64,000 nucleotides of DNA from Corella eumyota (GCA_963082875.1 OY720102.1:9274990-9338989), one strand, 5' to 3'. Counted from the stretch's first letter, positions 46,271 to 61,248 are shown. Notes: generated by a model not told the origin, from the letters alone. Numbers and translations are program-made.

Positions 46271-47419
46271 GTACAAAAACAGTTATTTAATGAAGCTCTT
46301 TAATATGACATAGGATCAATAAAGATAATTCATGGCCTTATAAACAAATCAACTTACGCAAATTTGGAATTTCCATTTTAGCGCATTTAAAGAACGAACT
46401 TATTCGGATCCGATAATGTTCAAAGTTTTGTTGGAAATTGCTACCATTTTAGAGTATAAATTAATATCATTTTTTAAGTTTTTTTTATGTACGATACTGT
46501 CAGGAAACGACAACGGTATACTTCTTTGACCTGCCTCAAAAATATAACATTGCATTTATTGTGTTTCATTATGATCATAAAATAGTAGTTTAAATTCACA
46601 ATTTATGAACTAAAGAATTATAGATAAATATTGTAAAATATTCTGCCGCTTATGCGTTTACCTATTTTGTTAACTACTGATCTCGCACCAAATTCTGTAT
46701 ATCACAGATTTATTTACAAGATGATTATCAACACAATCGAGCAACCAAACACAACCATTTTTCAGGCTGTTCACTATGTACCTCCTTAAACAACTCATTT
46801 CTTACAGTTTAACTTACAAGTCACGTAATACAGCCCACAGCGGATAAAGTGGGCCCAAGTGACTAATCGGAGGGGGCAAGTGACCTAGGACAGATAACAC
46901 GTTACAATAAACATGAAAATGGCAGATTTGTTATGGTATTCCATTGATAAATGTTTGGTACGTTAAATTTATTGTTTGGTATTGGCTAATTACTTTACCA
47001 CTAATACATAATTTGGATTCAGACTTGACCTATGTTGGTAAGAAGAATATTAGCAATAAATACTTATTTTATTAAATTAGTTAACTAGTACATACCTGTT
47101 ACATAAAAGTTTTTTTAAATAATCGGACGAGGGAACTTATTTTTACCCTTTAACTTGGTTACTTTGGAAAGGTAAGTTACAGTTAAATTTGCAATTTGTA
47201 AAGCTGGTAATTCACTTATAATTAAATACTGGTTTCTTTATGACGGTTAAGTTTAAAATAAAAAGTAAAATTTTTTTTGAATAAATTTAGTTACGTGTTA
47301 TATCCGTGAACTTCTAAATAAACCTATTTTTATTTTTAACCTGACGTTATGCCAACAATAGTGAAATTAAAAAGTTGTTTATTTAATTCAAAAATCGTGT
47401 TTTAATTATATAAAAAAAT

Positions 47420-47535
47420 TGTCAGAAGTGGGATTCGAACCCACGCCTCCATTCGGAGACCAGAACACCAATCGCCGCACAACGGCGAAGATTTTATCTT
47501 GAGTCTGGCGCCTTAGACCACTCGGCCATCCTGAC
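47420..47535 (-). tRNA. tRNA-Leu(CAA) with intron, copy 9
   Basis: Canonical mature sequence; one intron substitution near its 3' end (CACCAATCG on the plus strand). Confidence 0.95.
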
Positions 47536-48189
47536 ACATTTTGCATTAGGAAACTCATTAAATTAAAGATATCGTGTGGCGAAGTTTCTGATTATAATTG
47601 GTATTATGGGTTAGTTGATACAAAACCTTAACTTACTTCCTCTTTAAAAAAACGCTAAGCTTACATTATGTAAAATTTTTTTTTTAACTAACATTTGCAC
47701 ATCACAAAGAAAACATAATTTTTCTAGAATATATAGATATACCATAAAAACAAAGTTAAAGCACCATTATAAAAATATTTTCAAATATATTTCATTTAAA
47801 ATTTACAAAAAATATTGCATTAAATGGGTATTTCCGTTCAACCAGGTGCTGCATTACGAAACTCAATAAACTAAAAATATCGTGTTGTGAAATTTCTAAT
47901 TATAATTGCTATTATGGGATAGTTGATACAAAACTTTGACTTACTTTTTTCAAAAATAAACGCTTAATTTACATTATGTCAAAATTCATTTTTACTAACC
48001 AACATATGCACATCACAAAGGGAAAATAATTTTTTTAGAATATATAGATTTACCGAGAAAACAAATTTAAAGTTTCATTAAAAAGATTTGCAAATATAAA
48101 CCGCAAATTTTATTTATTTTTAAATCAGAAAAGGTAGAATACTTTTTAGAAATTAATAAATTTCACAACAATAGTTTAAAAACATGTAT

Positions 48190-48261
48190 AGGCGTTACTG
48201 GGGATCGAACCCAGGATCTCCTGTTTACAAGACAGGCGCTTTACCACTAAGCCATAACGCC
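48190..48261 (-). tRNA. tRNA-Thr(UGU), copy 3
   Basis: Identical to copy 1, with the CATGTATAGG flank of copy 2. Confidence 0.97.
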
Positions 48262-48845
48262 CTTTCTGCTTATTAACGTACTAAATTAATATCAAAGTAA
48301 AATGTAATAAGGAAAATCAAAATTTTTATTGTTTATATATTTTCGCTTATTCTCGTTTACTCTGTTATAGGTTAAAAGCTAAACAACTTATAAAAAATAC
48401 AAAATTTTTTTGCACTTTAAATGACTTAATTTATTCGTAATAAATAAAGCTCAAACTTTTGTTAGAGAGTCCCAAATTAAGTTAACTTATTCCCATTTTT
48501 GCAACCAATTTTATATATTATGTTGGCTTATCTGGACATTGTTTATTATATAATTTATTATATTTTAACTATTTTCATTTTAAAGCACAAAATTTTATTC
48601 TATAAGAAGATGTTGTCTTTAATTTTTTTAAATGTTTAATAACACATATTAAATTATTTTTTAATTGTTCACGTTTATTTAACGAATTTTGAAAAACAGA
48701 GTCGGGTAAAATTACCAGTCGGATAATGTGGGGTTATATACATTAAATTTTAGCTTTATTGCTACATAAGTTAAAAAAATTATTTAATATCAAACTATGT
48801 ATATTTTATTATATAATTTTAACACTATTTTAGTATTAAAAATCT

Positions 48846-48917
48846 TGCGTCGACCGGGAGTCGAACCCGGAACTAGTGCTTGGAAGTCACCAATGCTAAC
48901 CGTTACACCATCGACGC
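48846..48917 (-). tRNA. tRNA-Gly(UCC), copy 9, anticodon-stem variant
   Basis: Acceptor and T stems are of reference type, but the last base of the 5' anticodon strand is A instead of C, making an A-G mismatch next to the loop. Unique in the window. Confidence 0.85.
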
Positions 48918-50065
48918 GTACAAAAACAGTTATTTAATGAAGCTCTTTAATATGACATAGGATCAATAAAGATAATTCATGGCCTTATAAACTAATCAAC
49001 TTACGCAAATTTGGAATTTCTATTTTAGCGCATTTAAAGAACGAACTTATTCGGATCCGATAATGTTCAAAGTTTTGTTGGAAATTGCTACCATTTTAGA
49101 GTATCAATTAATATCATTTTTAAAGTTTTTTTATGTACGATACTGTCAGGAAAGGACAACGGTATACTTCTTTGACCTGCATCAAAAATATAACATTGCA
49201 TTTATTGTGTTTCATTATGATCATAAAATAGTAGTTTAAATTCACAATTTATGAAGTAAAGAATTATAGATAAATATTGTAAAATATTCTGCCGCTTATG
49301 CGTTTACCTATTTTGTTAACTACTGATCTCGCACCAAATTCTGTATATCACAGATTTATTGACAAGATGATTATCAACACAATCGAGCAACCAAACACAA
49401 CCATTTTTCAGGCTGTTCACTATGTACCTCCTTAAACAACTCATTTCTTACAGTTTAACTTACAAGTCACGTAATACAGCCCACAGCGGATAAAGTGGGC
49501 CCAAGTGACTAATGGGAGGGGGCAAGTGACTTAGGACAGATAACACGTTACAATAAACATGAAAATGGCAGATTTGTTATGGTATTCCATTGATAAATGT
49601 TTGCTACGTTAAATTTATTGTTTGGTATTGGCTAATTACTTTACCACTAATACATAATTTGGATTCAGACTTGACCTATATTGGTAAGAAGAATATTAGC
49701 AATAAATACTTATTTTATTAAATTAGTTAACTAGTACATACCTGTTACATAAAAGTTTTTTTAAATAATCGGACGAGGGAACTTATTTTTACCCTTTAAC
49801 TTGGTTACTTTGGAAAGGTAAGTTACAGTCAAATTTGCAATTCGTAAAGCTGGTAATTCACTTATAATTAAATACTGGTTTCTTTATGACGGTTAAGTTT
49901 AAAATAAAAAGTTAAATTTTTTTTGAATAAATTTAGTTACGTGTTATATCCGTGAACTTCTGAATAAACCTATCTTTATTTTTAACCTGACGTTATGCCA
50001 ACACTAGTGAAATTAAAAAGTTGTTTATTTAATTCAAAAATCGTGTTTTAATCATATAAAAATAT

Positions 50066-50181
50066 TGTCAGAAGTGGGAGTCGAACCCACGCCTCCATTC
50101 GGAGACCAGAACACCCATCGCCGCACAACGGCGAAGATTTTATCTTGAGTCTGGCGCCTTAGACCACTCGGCCATCCTGAC
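50066..50181 (-). tRNA. tRNA-Leu(CAA) with intron, copy 10, T-loop variant
   Basis: T loop reads TTCGACT rather than TTCGAAT, so its B box equals that of the neighbouring tRNA-Gly genes. Still a valid B box. Otherwise canonical. Confidence 0.94.
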
Positions 50182-50835
50182 ACATTTTGCATTACGAAAC
50201 TCATTAAATTAAAGATATCGTGTGGCGAAATTTCTGATTATAATTGGTATTATGGGTTAGTTGATACAAAACCTTAACTTACTTCCTCTTTAAAAAAACG
50301 CTAAGCTTACATTATGTAAAAAATTTTTTTTAACTAACATTTGCACATCACAAAGGAAACATAATTTTTCTAGAATATATAGATATACCATAAAAACAAA
50401 GTTAAAGCACCATTATAAAAATATTTGCAAATATATTTCATTTAAAATTTACAAAAAATATTGCATTAAATGGGTATTTCCGTTCAACCAGGTGCTGCAT
50501 TACGAAACTCAATAAACTAAAAATATCGTGTTGTGAAATTTCTAATTATAATTGCTATTATGGGATAGTTGATACAAAACTTTGACTTACTTTTTTCAAA
50601 AATAAACGCTTAATTTACATTATGTCAAAATTCATTTTTACTAACCAACATATGCACATCACAAAGGGAAAATAATTTTTTTTAAATTTATAGATTTACC
50701 GAGAAAACAAATTTAAAGTTTCATTAAAAAGATTTGCAAATATAAACCGCAAATTTTATTTATTTTTAAATCAGAAAAGGTAGAATACTTTTTAGAAATT
50801 AATAAATTTCACAACAATAGTTTAAAAACATGAAT

Positions 50836-50907
50836 AGGCGTTACTGGGGATCGAACCCAGGATCTCCTGTTTACAAGACAGGCGCTTTACCACTAAGCCA
50901 TAACGCC
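50836..50907 (-). tRNA. tRNA-Thr(UGU), copy 4
   Basis: Identical to copy 1. Its unit is a chimera: left half of short-unit type, right half of long-unit type. Confidence 0.97.
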
Positions 50908-51490
50908 CTTTCTGCTTATTAACGTACTAAATTAATATCAAAGTAAAATGTAATAAGGAAAATCAAAATTTTTATTGTTTATATATTTTCGCTTATTCTC
51001 GTTTACTCTGTTATAGGTTAAAAGCTAAACAACTTATAAAAAATACAAAATTTTTTTGCACTTTAAATGACTTAATTTATTCGTAATAAATAAACCTCAA
51101 ACTTTTGTTAGAGAGTCCCAAATTAAGTTAACTTATTCCCATTTTTGCAACCAATTTTATATATTATGTTGGCTTATCTGGACATTGTTTATTATATAAT
51201 TTATTATATTTTAACTATTTTCATTTTAAAGCACAAAATTTTATTCTATAAGAAGATGTTGTCTTTAATTTTTTTAAATGTTTAATAACACATATTAAAT
51301 TATTTTTTAATTGTTCACGTTTATTTAACGAATTTTGAAAAACAGAGTCGGGTAAAATTACCAGTCGGATAATGTGGGGTTATATACATTAAATTTTAGC
51401 TTTATTGCTACATAAGTTAAAAAAATTTTTAATATCAAACTATGTATATTTTATTATATAATTTTAACACTATTTTAGTATTAAAAATCT

Positions 51491-51562
51491 TGCGTCAACC
51501 GGGAGTCGAACCCGGAACTAGTGCTTGGAAGGCACCAATGCTAACCGTTACACCATCGACGC
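51491..51562 (-). tRNA. tRNA-Gly(UCC), copy 10
   Basis: One acceptor-stem change (TTGACGC on the 3' strand) replaces G6-C67 by a G-U pair; probably functional. Shared with copy 14. Confidence 0.93.
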
Positions 51563-52712
51563 GTACAAAAACCGTTATTTAATGAAGCTCTTTAATATGA
51601 CATAGGATCAATAAAGATAATTCATGGCCTTAAAAACTAATCAACTTACGCAAATTTTTAATTTTCATTTTAGCGTATTTAAAGAACGAACTTATTTGGA
51701 TCCGATAATGTTCAAAGTTTTGTTGGAAATTGCTACCATTTTAGAGTATAAATTAATATCATTTTTAAAGTTTTTTTTTATGTACGATATTGTCAGAAAA
51801 GGACAACGGTATACTTCTTTGACCTGCCTCAAAAATATAACATTGCATTTATTGTGTTTCATTATGATCATAAAATAGTTGTTTAAATTCACAATTTATG
51901 AAGTAAAGAATTATAGATAAATATTGTAAAATATTCTGCCGCTTATGCGTTTACCTATTTTGTTAACTACTGATCTCGCACCAAATTCTGTATATCACAG
52001 ATTTATTTACAAGATGATTACCAACACAATCGAGCAACCAAACACAACCATTTTTCAGGCTGTTCACTATGTGCCTCCTTAAACAACTCATTTCTTACAG
52101 TTTAACTTACAAATCACGTAATACAGCCCACAGCGGACAAAGTGGGGCCAAGTGACTAATGGGAGGGGGCAAGTGACTTAGGACAGATAACACATTACAA
52201 TAAACATGAAAATGGCAGATTTGTTATGGTATTTCATTGATAAATGTTTGTTACGTTAAATTTATTGTTTGGTATTGGCTAATTACTTTACCACTAATAC
52301 ATAATTTGGATTCAGACTTGACCTATGTTGGTAAGAAGAATATTAGCAATAAATACTTATTTTATTAAATTAGTTAACTAGTACATACCTGTTACATAAA
52401 AGTTTTTTTAAATAATCGGACGAGGGAACTTATTTTTACCCTTTAACTTGGTTACTTTGGAAAGGTAAGTTACAGTTAAATTTGCAATTTGTAAAGCTGG
52501 TAATTCACTTATAATTAAATACTGGTTTCTTTATGACGGTTAAGTTTAAAATAAAAAGTAAAATTTTTTTTGAATAAATTTAGTTACGTGTTATATCCGT
52601 GAACTTCTGAATAAACCTATTTTTATTTTTAACCTGACGTTATGCCAACAATAGTGAAATTAAAAAGTTGTTTATTTAATTCAAAAATCGTGTTTTAATC
52701 ATATAAAAATAT

Positions 52713-52828
52713 TGTCAGAAGTGGGATTCGAACCCACGCCTCCAGTCGGAGACCAGAACACCCATCGCCGCACAACGGCGAAGATTTTACCTTGAGTCTG
52801 GCGCCTTAGACCACTCGGCCATCCTGAC
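52713..52828 (-). tRNA. tRNA-Leu(CAA) with intron, copy 11
   Basis: CCAGTCGG form; one intron base differs next to the 5' splice position (plus strand TTTTACCTTGAG). Flank markers match copy 3. Confidence 0.95.
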
Positions 52829-53862
52829 ACATTTTGCATTACGAAACTCATTAAATTAAAGATATCGTGTGGCGAAATTTCTGATTATAATTGGTATTAT
52901 GGGTTAGTTGATACAAAACCTTAACTTACTTCCTCTTTAAAAAAACGCTAAGCTTACATTATGTAAAAAATTTTTTTTAACTAACATTTGCACATCACAA
53001 GGGAAACATAATTTTTCTAGAATATATAGATATACCATAAAAACAAAGTTAAAACACCATTATAAAAATATTTGCAAATATATTTCATTTAAAATTTACA
53101 AAAAATATTGCATTAAATGGGTATTTCCGTTCAACCAGGTGCTGCATTACGAAACTCAATAAACTAAAAATATCGTGTTATGAAATTTCTAATTATAATT
53201 GCTATTATGGGATAGTTGATACAAAACTTTGACTTACTTTTTTCAAAAATAAACGCTTAATTTACATTATGTCCCTTTCTGCTTATTTACGTACTAAATT
53301 AATATCAAAGTAAAATGTAATAAGGAAAATCAAAATTTTTATTGTTTATATATTTTCGCTTATTCTCGTTTACTCTTTTATAGGTTAAAAGCTAAACAAC
53401 TTATAAAAAATATAAATTTTATTTTTTTGCACTTTAAATGACTTAACTTATTCGTAATAAATAAAGCTCAAATTTTTGTTAGAGAGTCCCAAATTAAGTT
53501 AACTTATTCCCATTTTTGCAACCAATTTTATGTATTATGTTGGCTTATCTGGACATTGTTAATTATATAATTTATTATATTTTAACTATTTTCATTTTAA
53601 AGCACAAAATTTTAATCTATAAGAAAATGTTTCCTTTAATTTTTTTTAATGTTTAATAACACATATTAAATTATTTTTTAATTGTTCACGTTTATTTAAC
53701 GAATTTTGAAAAACAGAGTCGGGTAAAATTACCAGTCGGATAATGTGGGGTTATATACATTAAATTTTAGCTTTATTGCTACATAAGTTAAAAAAATTAT
53801 TTAATATCAAACTATGTATATTTTATTATATAATTTTAACACTATTTTAGTATTAAAAATCT

Positions 53863-53934
53863 TGCGTCGACCGGGAGTCGAACCCGGAACTAGTGCTTGG
53901 AAGGCACCAATGCTAACCGTTACACCATCGACGC
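53863..53934 (-). tRNA. tRNA-Gly(UCC), copy 11
   Basis: Identical to the reference copy. Confidence 0.97.
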
Positions 53935-55082
53935 GTACAAAAACAGTTATTTAATGAAGCTCTTTAATATGACATAGGATCAATAAAGATAATTCATGGC
54001 CTTATAAACTAATCAACTTACGCAAATTTGGAATTTCTATTTTAGCGCATTTAAAGAACGAACTTATTCGGATCCGATAATGTTCAAAGTTTTGTTGGAA
54101 ATTGCTACCATTTTAGAGTATCAATTAATATCATTTTTAAAGTTTTTTTATGTACGATACTGTCAGGAAAGGACAACGGTATACTTCTTTGACCTGCCTC
54201 AAAAATATAACATTGCATTTATTGTGTTTCATTATGATCATAAAATAGTAGTTTAAATTCACAATTTATGAAGTAAAGAATTATAGATAAATATTGTAAA
54301 ACATTCTGCCGCTTATGCGTTTACCTATTTTGTTAACTACTGATCTCGCACCAAATTCTGTATATCACAGATTTATTTACAAGATGATTATCAACACAAT
54401 CGAGCAACCAAACACAACCATTTTTCAGGCTGTTCACTATGTACCTCCTTAAACAACTCATTTCTTACAGTTTAACTTACAAGTCACGTAATACAGCCCA
54501 CAGCGGATAAAGTGGGCCCAAGTGACTAATGGGAGGGGGCAAGTGACTTAGGACAGATAACACGTTACAATAAACATGAAAATGGCAGATTTGTTATGGT
54601 ATTCCATTGATAAATGTTTGCTACGTTAAATTTATTGTTTGGTATTGGCTAATTACTTTACCACTAATACATAATTTGGATTCAGACTTGACCTATATTG
54701 GTAAGAAGAATATTAGCAATAAATACTTATTTTATTAAATTAGTTAACTAGTACATACCTGTTACATAAAAGTTTTTTTAAATAATCGGACGAGGGAACT
54801 TATTTTTACCCTTTAACTTGGTTACTTTGGAAAGGTAAGTTACAGTCAAATTTGCAATTCGTAAAGCTGGTAATTCACTTATAATTAAATACTGGTTTCT
54901 TTATGACGGTTAAGTTTAAAATAAAAAGTTAAATTTTTTTTGAATAAATTTAGTTACGTGTTATATCCGTGAACTTCTGAATAAACCTATCTTTATTTTT
55001 AACCTGACGTTATGCCAACACTAGTGAAATTAAAAAGTTGTTTATTTAATTCAAAAATCGTGTTTTAATCATATAAAAATAT

Positions 55083-55198
55083 TGTCAGAAGTGGGATTCG
55101 AACCCACGCCTCCAGTCGGAGACCAGAACACCCATCGCCGCACAACGGCGAAGATTTTATCTTGAGTCTGGCGCCTTAGACCACTCGGCCATCCTGAC
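55083..55198 (-). tRNA. tRNA-Leu(CAA) with intron, copy 12
   Basis: CCAGTCGG form with the ACATATTGC flank of copies 4 and 5. Confidence 0.96.
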
Positions 55199-56232
55199 AC
55201 ATATTGCATTACGAAACTCATTAAATTAAAGATATCGTGTGGCGAAATTTCTGATTATAATTGGTATTATGGGTTAGTTGATACAAAACCTTAACTTACT
55301 TCCTCTTTAAAAAAACGCTAAGCTTACATTATGTAAAAAATTTTTTTTAACTAACATTTGCACATCACAAAGGAAACATAATTTTTCTAGAATATATAGA
55401 TATACCATAAAAACAAAGTTAAAGCACCATTATAAAAATATTTGCAAATATATTTCATTTAAAATTTACAAAAAATATTGCATTAAATGGATATTTCCGT
55501 TCAACCAGGTGCTGCATTACGAAACTCAATAAACTAAAAATATCGTGTTGTGAAATTTCTAATTATAATTGCTATTATGGGATAGTTGATACAAAACTTT
55601 GACTTACTTTTTTCAAAAATAAACGCTTAATTTACATTATGTCCCTTTCTGCTTATTAACGTACTAAATTAATATCAAAGTAAAATGTAATAAGGAAAAT
55701 CAAAATTTTTATTGTTTATATATTTTCGCTTATTCTCGTTTACTCTTTTATAGGTTAAAAGCTAAACAACTTATAAAAAATATAAATTTTATTTTTTTGC
55801 ACTTTAAATGACTTAACTTATTCGTAATAAATAAAGCTCAAATTTTTGTTAGAGAGTCCCAAATTAAGTTAACTTATTCCCATTTTTGCAACCAATTTTA
55901 TGTATTATGTTGGCTTATCTGGACATTGTTAATTATATAATTTATTATATTTTAACTATTTTCATTTTAAAGCACAAAATTTTAATCTATAAGAAAATGT
56001 TTCCTTTAATTTTTTTTAATGTTTAATAACACATATTAAATTATTTTTTAATTGTTCACGTTTATTTAACGAATTTTGAAAATCAGAGTCGGGTAAAATT
56101 ACCAGTCGGATAATGTGGGGTTATATACATTAAATTTTAGCTTTATTGCTACATAAGTTAAAAAAATTATTTAATATCAAACTATGTATATTTTATTATA
56201 TAATTTTAACACTATTTTAGTATTAAAAATCT

Positions 56233-56304
56233 TGCGTCGACCGGGAGTCGAACCCGGAACTAGTGCTTGGAAGGCACCAATGCTAACCGTTACACCATCG
56301 ACGC
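56233..56304 (-). tRNA. tRNA-Gly(UCC), copy 12
   Basis: Identical to the reference copy. Confidence 0.97.
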
Positions 56305-57452
56305 GTACAAAAACAGTTATTTAATGAAGCTCTTTAATATGACATAGGATCAATAAAGATAATTCATGGCCTTATAAACTAATCAACTTACGCAAATTTG
56401 GAATTTCTATTTTAGCGCATTTAAAGAACGAACTTATTCGGATCCGATAATGTTCAAAGTTTTGTTGGAAATTGCTACCATTTTAGAGTATCAATTAATA
56501 TCATTTTTAAAGTTTTTTTATGTACGATACTGTCAGGAAAGGACAACGGTATACTTCTTTGACCTGCCTCAAAAATATAACATTGCATTTATTGTGTTTC
56601 ATTATGATCATAAAATAGTAGTTTAAATTCACAATTTATGAAGTAAAGAATTATAGATAAATATTGTAAAACATTCTGCCGCTTATGCGTTTACCTATTT
56701 TGTTAACTACTGATCTCGCACCAAATTCTGTATATCACAGATTTATTTACAAGATGATTATCAACACAATCGAGCAACCAAACACAACCATTTTTCAGGC
56801 TGTTCACTATGTACCTCCTTAAACAACTCATTTCTTACAGTTTAACTTACAAGTCACGTAATACAGCCCACAGCGGATAAAGTGGGCCCAAGTGACTAAT
56901 GGGAGGGGGCAAGTGACTTAGGACAGATAACACGTTACAATAAACATGAAAATGGCAGATTTGTTATGGTATTCCATTGATAAATGTTTGCTACGTTAAA
57001 TTTATTGTTTGGTATTGGCTAATTACTTTACCACTAATACATAATTTGGATTCAGACTTGACCTATATTGGTAAGAAGAATATTAGCAATAAATACTTAT
57101 TTTATTAAATTAGTTAACTAGTACATACCTGTTACATAAAAGTTTTTTTAAATAATCGGACGAGGGAACTTATTTTTACCCTTTAACTTGGTTACTTTGG
57201 AAAGGTAAGTTACAGTCAAATTTGCAATTCGTAAAGCTGGTAATTCACTTATAATTAAATACTGGTTTCTTTATGACGGTTAAGTTTAAAATAAAAAGTT
57301 AAATTTTTTTTGAATAAATTTAGTTACGTGTTATATCCGTGAACTTCTGAATAAACCTATCTTTATTTTTAACCTGACGTTATGCCAACACTAGTGAAAT
57401 TAAAAAGTTGTTTATTTAATTCAAAAATCGTGTTTTAATCATATAAAAATAT

Positions 57453-57568
57453 TGTCAGAAGTGGGATTCGAACCCACGCCTCCAGTCGGAGACCAGAACA
57501 CCCATCGCCGCACAACGGCGAAGATTTTATCTTGAGTCTGGCGCCTTAGACCACTCGGCCATCCTGAC
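57453..57568 (-). tRNA. tRNA-Leu(CAA) with intron, copy 13
   Basis: CCAGTCGG form; unit resembles that of copy 6 but lacks copy 6's anticodon-stem change. Confidence 0.96.
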
Positions 57569-58602
57569 ACATTTTGCATTACGAAACTCATTAAATTAAA
57601 GATATCGTGTGGCGAAATTTCTGATTATAATTGGTATTATGGGTTAGTTGATACAAAACCTTAACTTACTTCCTCTTTAAAAAAACGCTAAGCTTACATT
57701 ATGTAAAAAATTTTTTTTAACTAACATTTGCACATCACAAAGGAAACATAATTTTTCTAGAATATATAGATATACCATAAAAACAAAGTTAAAGCACCAT
57801 TATAAAAATATTTGCAAATATATTTCATTTAAAATTTACAAAAAATATTGCATTAAATGGGTATTTCCGTTCAACCAGGTGCTGCATTACGAAACTCAAT
57901 AAACTAAAAATATCGTGTTGTGAAATTTCTAATTATAATTGCTATTATGGGATAGTTGATACAAAACTTTGACTTACTTTTTTCAAAAATAAACGCTTAA
58001 TTTACATTATGTCCCTTTCTGCTTATTAACGTACTAAATTAATATCAAAGTAAAATGTAATAAGGAAAATCAAAATTTTTATTGTTTATATATTTTCGCT
58101 TATTCTCGTTTACTCTTTTATAGGTTAAAAGCTAAACAACTTATAAAAAATATAAATTTTATTTTTTTGCACTTTAAATGACTTAACTTATTCGTAATAA
58201 ATAAAGCTCAAATTTTTGTTAGAGAGTCCCAAATTAAGTTAACTTATTCCCATTTTTGCAACCAATTTTATGTATTATGTTGGCTTATCTGGACATTGTT
58301 AATTATATAATTTATTATATTTTAACTATTTTCATTTTAAAGCACAAAATTTTAATCTATAAGAAAATGTTTCCTTTAATTTTTTTTAATGTTTAATAAC
58401 ACATATTAAATTATTTTTTAATTGTTCACGTTTATTTAACGAATTTTGAAAAACAGAGTCGGGTAAAATTACCAGTCGGATAATGTGGGGTTATATACAT
58501 TAAATTTTAGCTTTATTGCTACATAAGTTAAAAAAATTATTTAATATCAAACTATGTATATTTTATTATATAATTTTAACACTATTTTAGTATTAAAAAT
58601 CT

Positions 58603-58674
58603 TGCGTCGACCGGGAGTCGAACCCGGAACTAGTGCTTGGAAGGCACCAATGCTAACCGTTACACCATCGACGC
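58603..58674 (-). tRNA. tRNA-Gly(UCC), copy 13
   Basis: Identical to the reference copy. The long unit to its right matches that beginning at 40905. Confidence 0.97.
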
Positions 58675-59823
58675 GTACAAAAACAGTTATTTAATGAAGC
58701 TCTTTAATATGACATAGGATCAATAAAGATAATTCATGGCCTTATAAACTAATCAACTTACGCAAATTTGGAATTTCTATTTTAGCGCATTTAAAGAACG
58801 AACTTATTCGGATCCGATAATGTTCAAAGTTTTGTTGGAAATTGCTACCATTTTAGAGTATAAATTAGTATCATTTTTTAAGTTTTTTTTATGTACGATA
58901 CTGTCAGGAAACGACAACGGTATACTTCTTTGACCTGCCTCAAAAATATAACATTGCATTTATTGTGTTTCATTATGATCATAAAATAGTAGTTTAAATT
59001 CACAATTTATGAACTAAAGAATTATAGATAAATATTGTAAAATATTCTGCCGCTTATGCGTTTACCTATTTTGTTAACTACTGATCTCGCACCAAATTCT
59101 GTATATCACAGATTTATTTACAAGATGATTATCAACACAATCGAGCAACCAAACACAACCATTTTTCAGGCTGTTCACTATGTACCTTCTTAAACACCTC
59201 ATTTCTTACAGTTTAACTTACAAGTCACGTAATACAGCCCACAGCGGATAAAGTGGGCCCAAGTGACTAATGGGAGGGGGCAAGTGACCTAGGACAGATA
59301 ACACGTTACAATAAACATGAAAATGGCAGATTTGTTATGGTATTCCATTGATAAATGTTTGCTACGTTAAATTTATTGTTTGGTATTGGCTAATTACTTT
59401 ACCACTAATACATAATTTGGATTCAGACTTGACCTATGTTGGTAAGAAGAATATTAGCAATAAATACTTATTTTATTAAATTAGTTAACTAGTACATACC
59501 TGTTACATAAAAGTTTTTTTAAATAATCGGACGAGGGAACTTATTTTTACCCTTTAACTTGGTTACTTTGGAAAGGTAAGTTACAGTTAAATTTGCAATT
59601 TGTAAAGCTGGTAATTCACTTATAATTAAATACTGGTTTCTTTATGACGGTTAAGTTTAAAATAAAAAGTAAAATTTTTTTTGAATAAATTTAGTTACGT
59701 GTTATATCCGTGAACTTCTCAATAAACCTATTTTTATTTTTAACCTGACGTTATGCCAACAATAGTGAAATTAAAAAGTTGTTTATTTAATTCAAAAATC
59801 GTGTTTTAATTATATAAAAAAAT

Positions 59824-59939
59824 TGTCAGAAGTGGGATTCGAACCCACGCCTCCATTCGGAGACCAGAACACCCATCGCCGCACAACGGCAAAGATTTTA
59901 TCTTGAGTCTGGCGCCTTAGACCACTCGGCCATCCTGAC
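59824..59939 (-). tRNA. tRNA-Leu(CAA) with intron, copy 14
   Basis: Same gene form as copy 7, including the shortened intron hairpin and the T7 terminator. Confidence 0.95.
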
Positions 59940-60593
59940 ACATTTTGCATTAGGAAACTCATTAAATTAAAGATATCGTGTGGCGAAGTTTCTGATTATA
60001 ATTGGTATTATGGGTTAGTTGATACAAAACCTTAACTTACTTCCTCTTTAAAAAAACGCTAAGCTTACATTATGTAAAATTTTTTTTTTAACTAACATTT
60101 GCACATCACAAAGAAAACATAATTTTTCTAGAATATATAGATATACCATAAAAACAAAGTTAAAGCACCATTATAAAAATATTTTCAAATATATTTCATT
60201 TAAAATTTACAAAAAATATTGCATTAAATGGGTATTTCCGTTCAACCAGGTGCTGCATTACGAAACTCAATAAACTAAAAATATTGTGTTGTGAAATTTC
60301 TAATTATAATTGCTATTATGGGATAGTTGATACAAAACTTTGACTTACTTTTTTCAAAAATAAACGCTTAATTTACATTATGTCAAAATTCATTTTTACT
60401 AACCAACATATGCACATCACAAAGGGAAAATAATTTTTTTTAAATTTATAGATTTACCGAGAAAACAAATTTAAAGTTTCATTAAAAAGATTTGCAAATA
60501 TAAACCGCAAATTTTATTTATTTTTAAATCAGAAAAGGTAGAATACTTTTTAGAAATTAATAAATTTCACAACAATAGTTTAAAAACATGAAT

Positions 60594-60665
60594 AGGCGTT
60601 ACTGGGGATCGAACCCAGGATCTCCTGTTTACAAGACAGGCGCTTTACCACTAAGCCATAACGCC
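60594..60665 (-). tRNA. tRNA-Thr(UGU), copy 5
   Basis: Identical to copy 1, CATGAATAGG flank. Confidence 0.97.
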
Positions 60666-61248
60666 CTTTCTGCTTATTAACGTACTAAATTAATATCAAA
60701 GTAAAATGTAATAAGGAAAATCAAAATTTTTATTGTTTATATATTTTCGCTTATTCTCGTTTACTCTGTTATAGGTTAAAAGCTAAACAACTTATAAAAA
60801 ATACAAAATTTTTTTGCACTTTAAATGACTTAATTTATTCGTAATAAATAAACCTCAAACTTTTGTTAGAGAGTCCCAAATTAAGTTAACTTATTCCCAT
60901 TTTTGCAACCAATTTTATATATTATGTTGGCTTATCTGGACATTGTTTATTATATAATTTATTATATTTTAACTATTTTCATTTTAAAGCACAAAATTTT
61001 ATTCTATAAGAAGATGTTGTCTTTAATTTTTTTAAATGTTTAATAACACATATTAAATTATTTTTTAATTGTTCACGTTTATTTAACGAATTTTGAAAAA
61101 CAGAGTCGGGTAAAATTACCAGTCGGATAATGTGGGGTTATATACATTAAATTTTAGCTTTATTGCTACATAAGTTAAAAAAATTTTTAATATCAAACTA
61201 TGTATATTTTATTATATAATTTTAACACTATTTTAGTATTAAAAATCT

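Noticed and set aside
51624-51892. Overlapping open frames on both strands (repeated at 61382-61650)
   Set aside because: They are spacer frames of the tRNA unit, broken in the other units by T-run length, with no domain.
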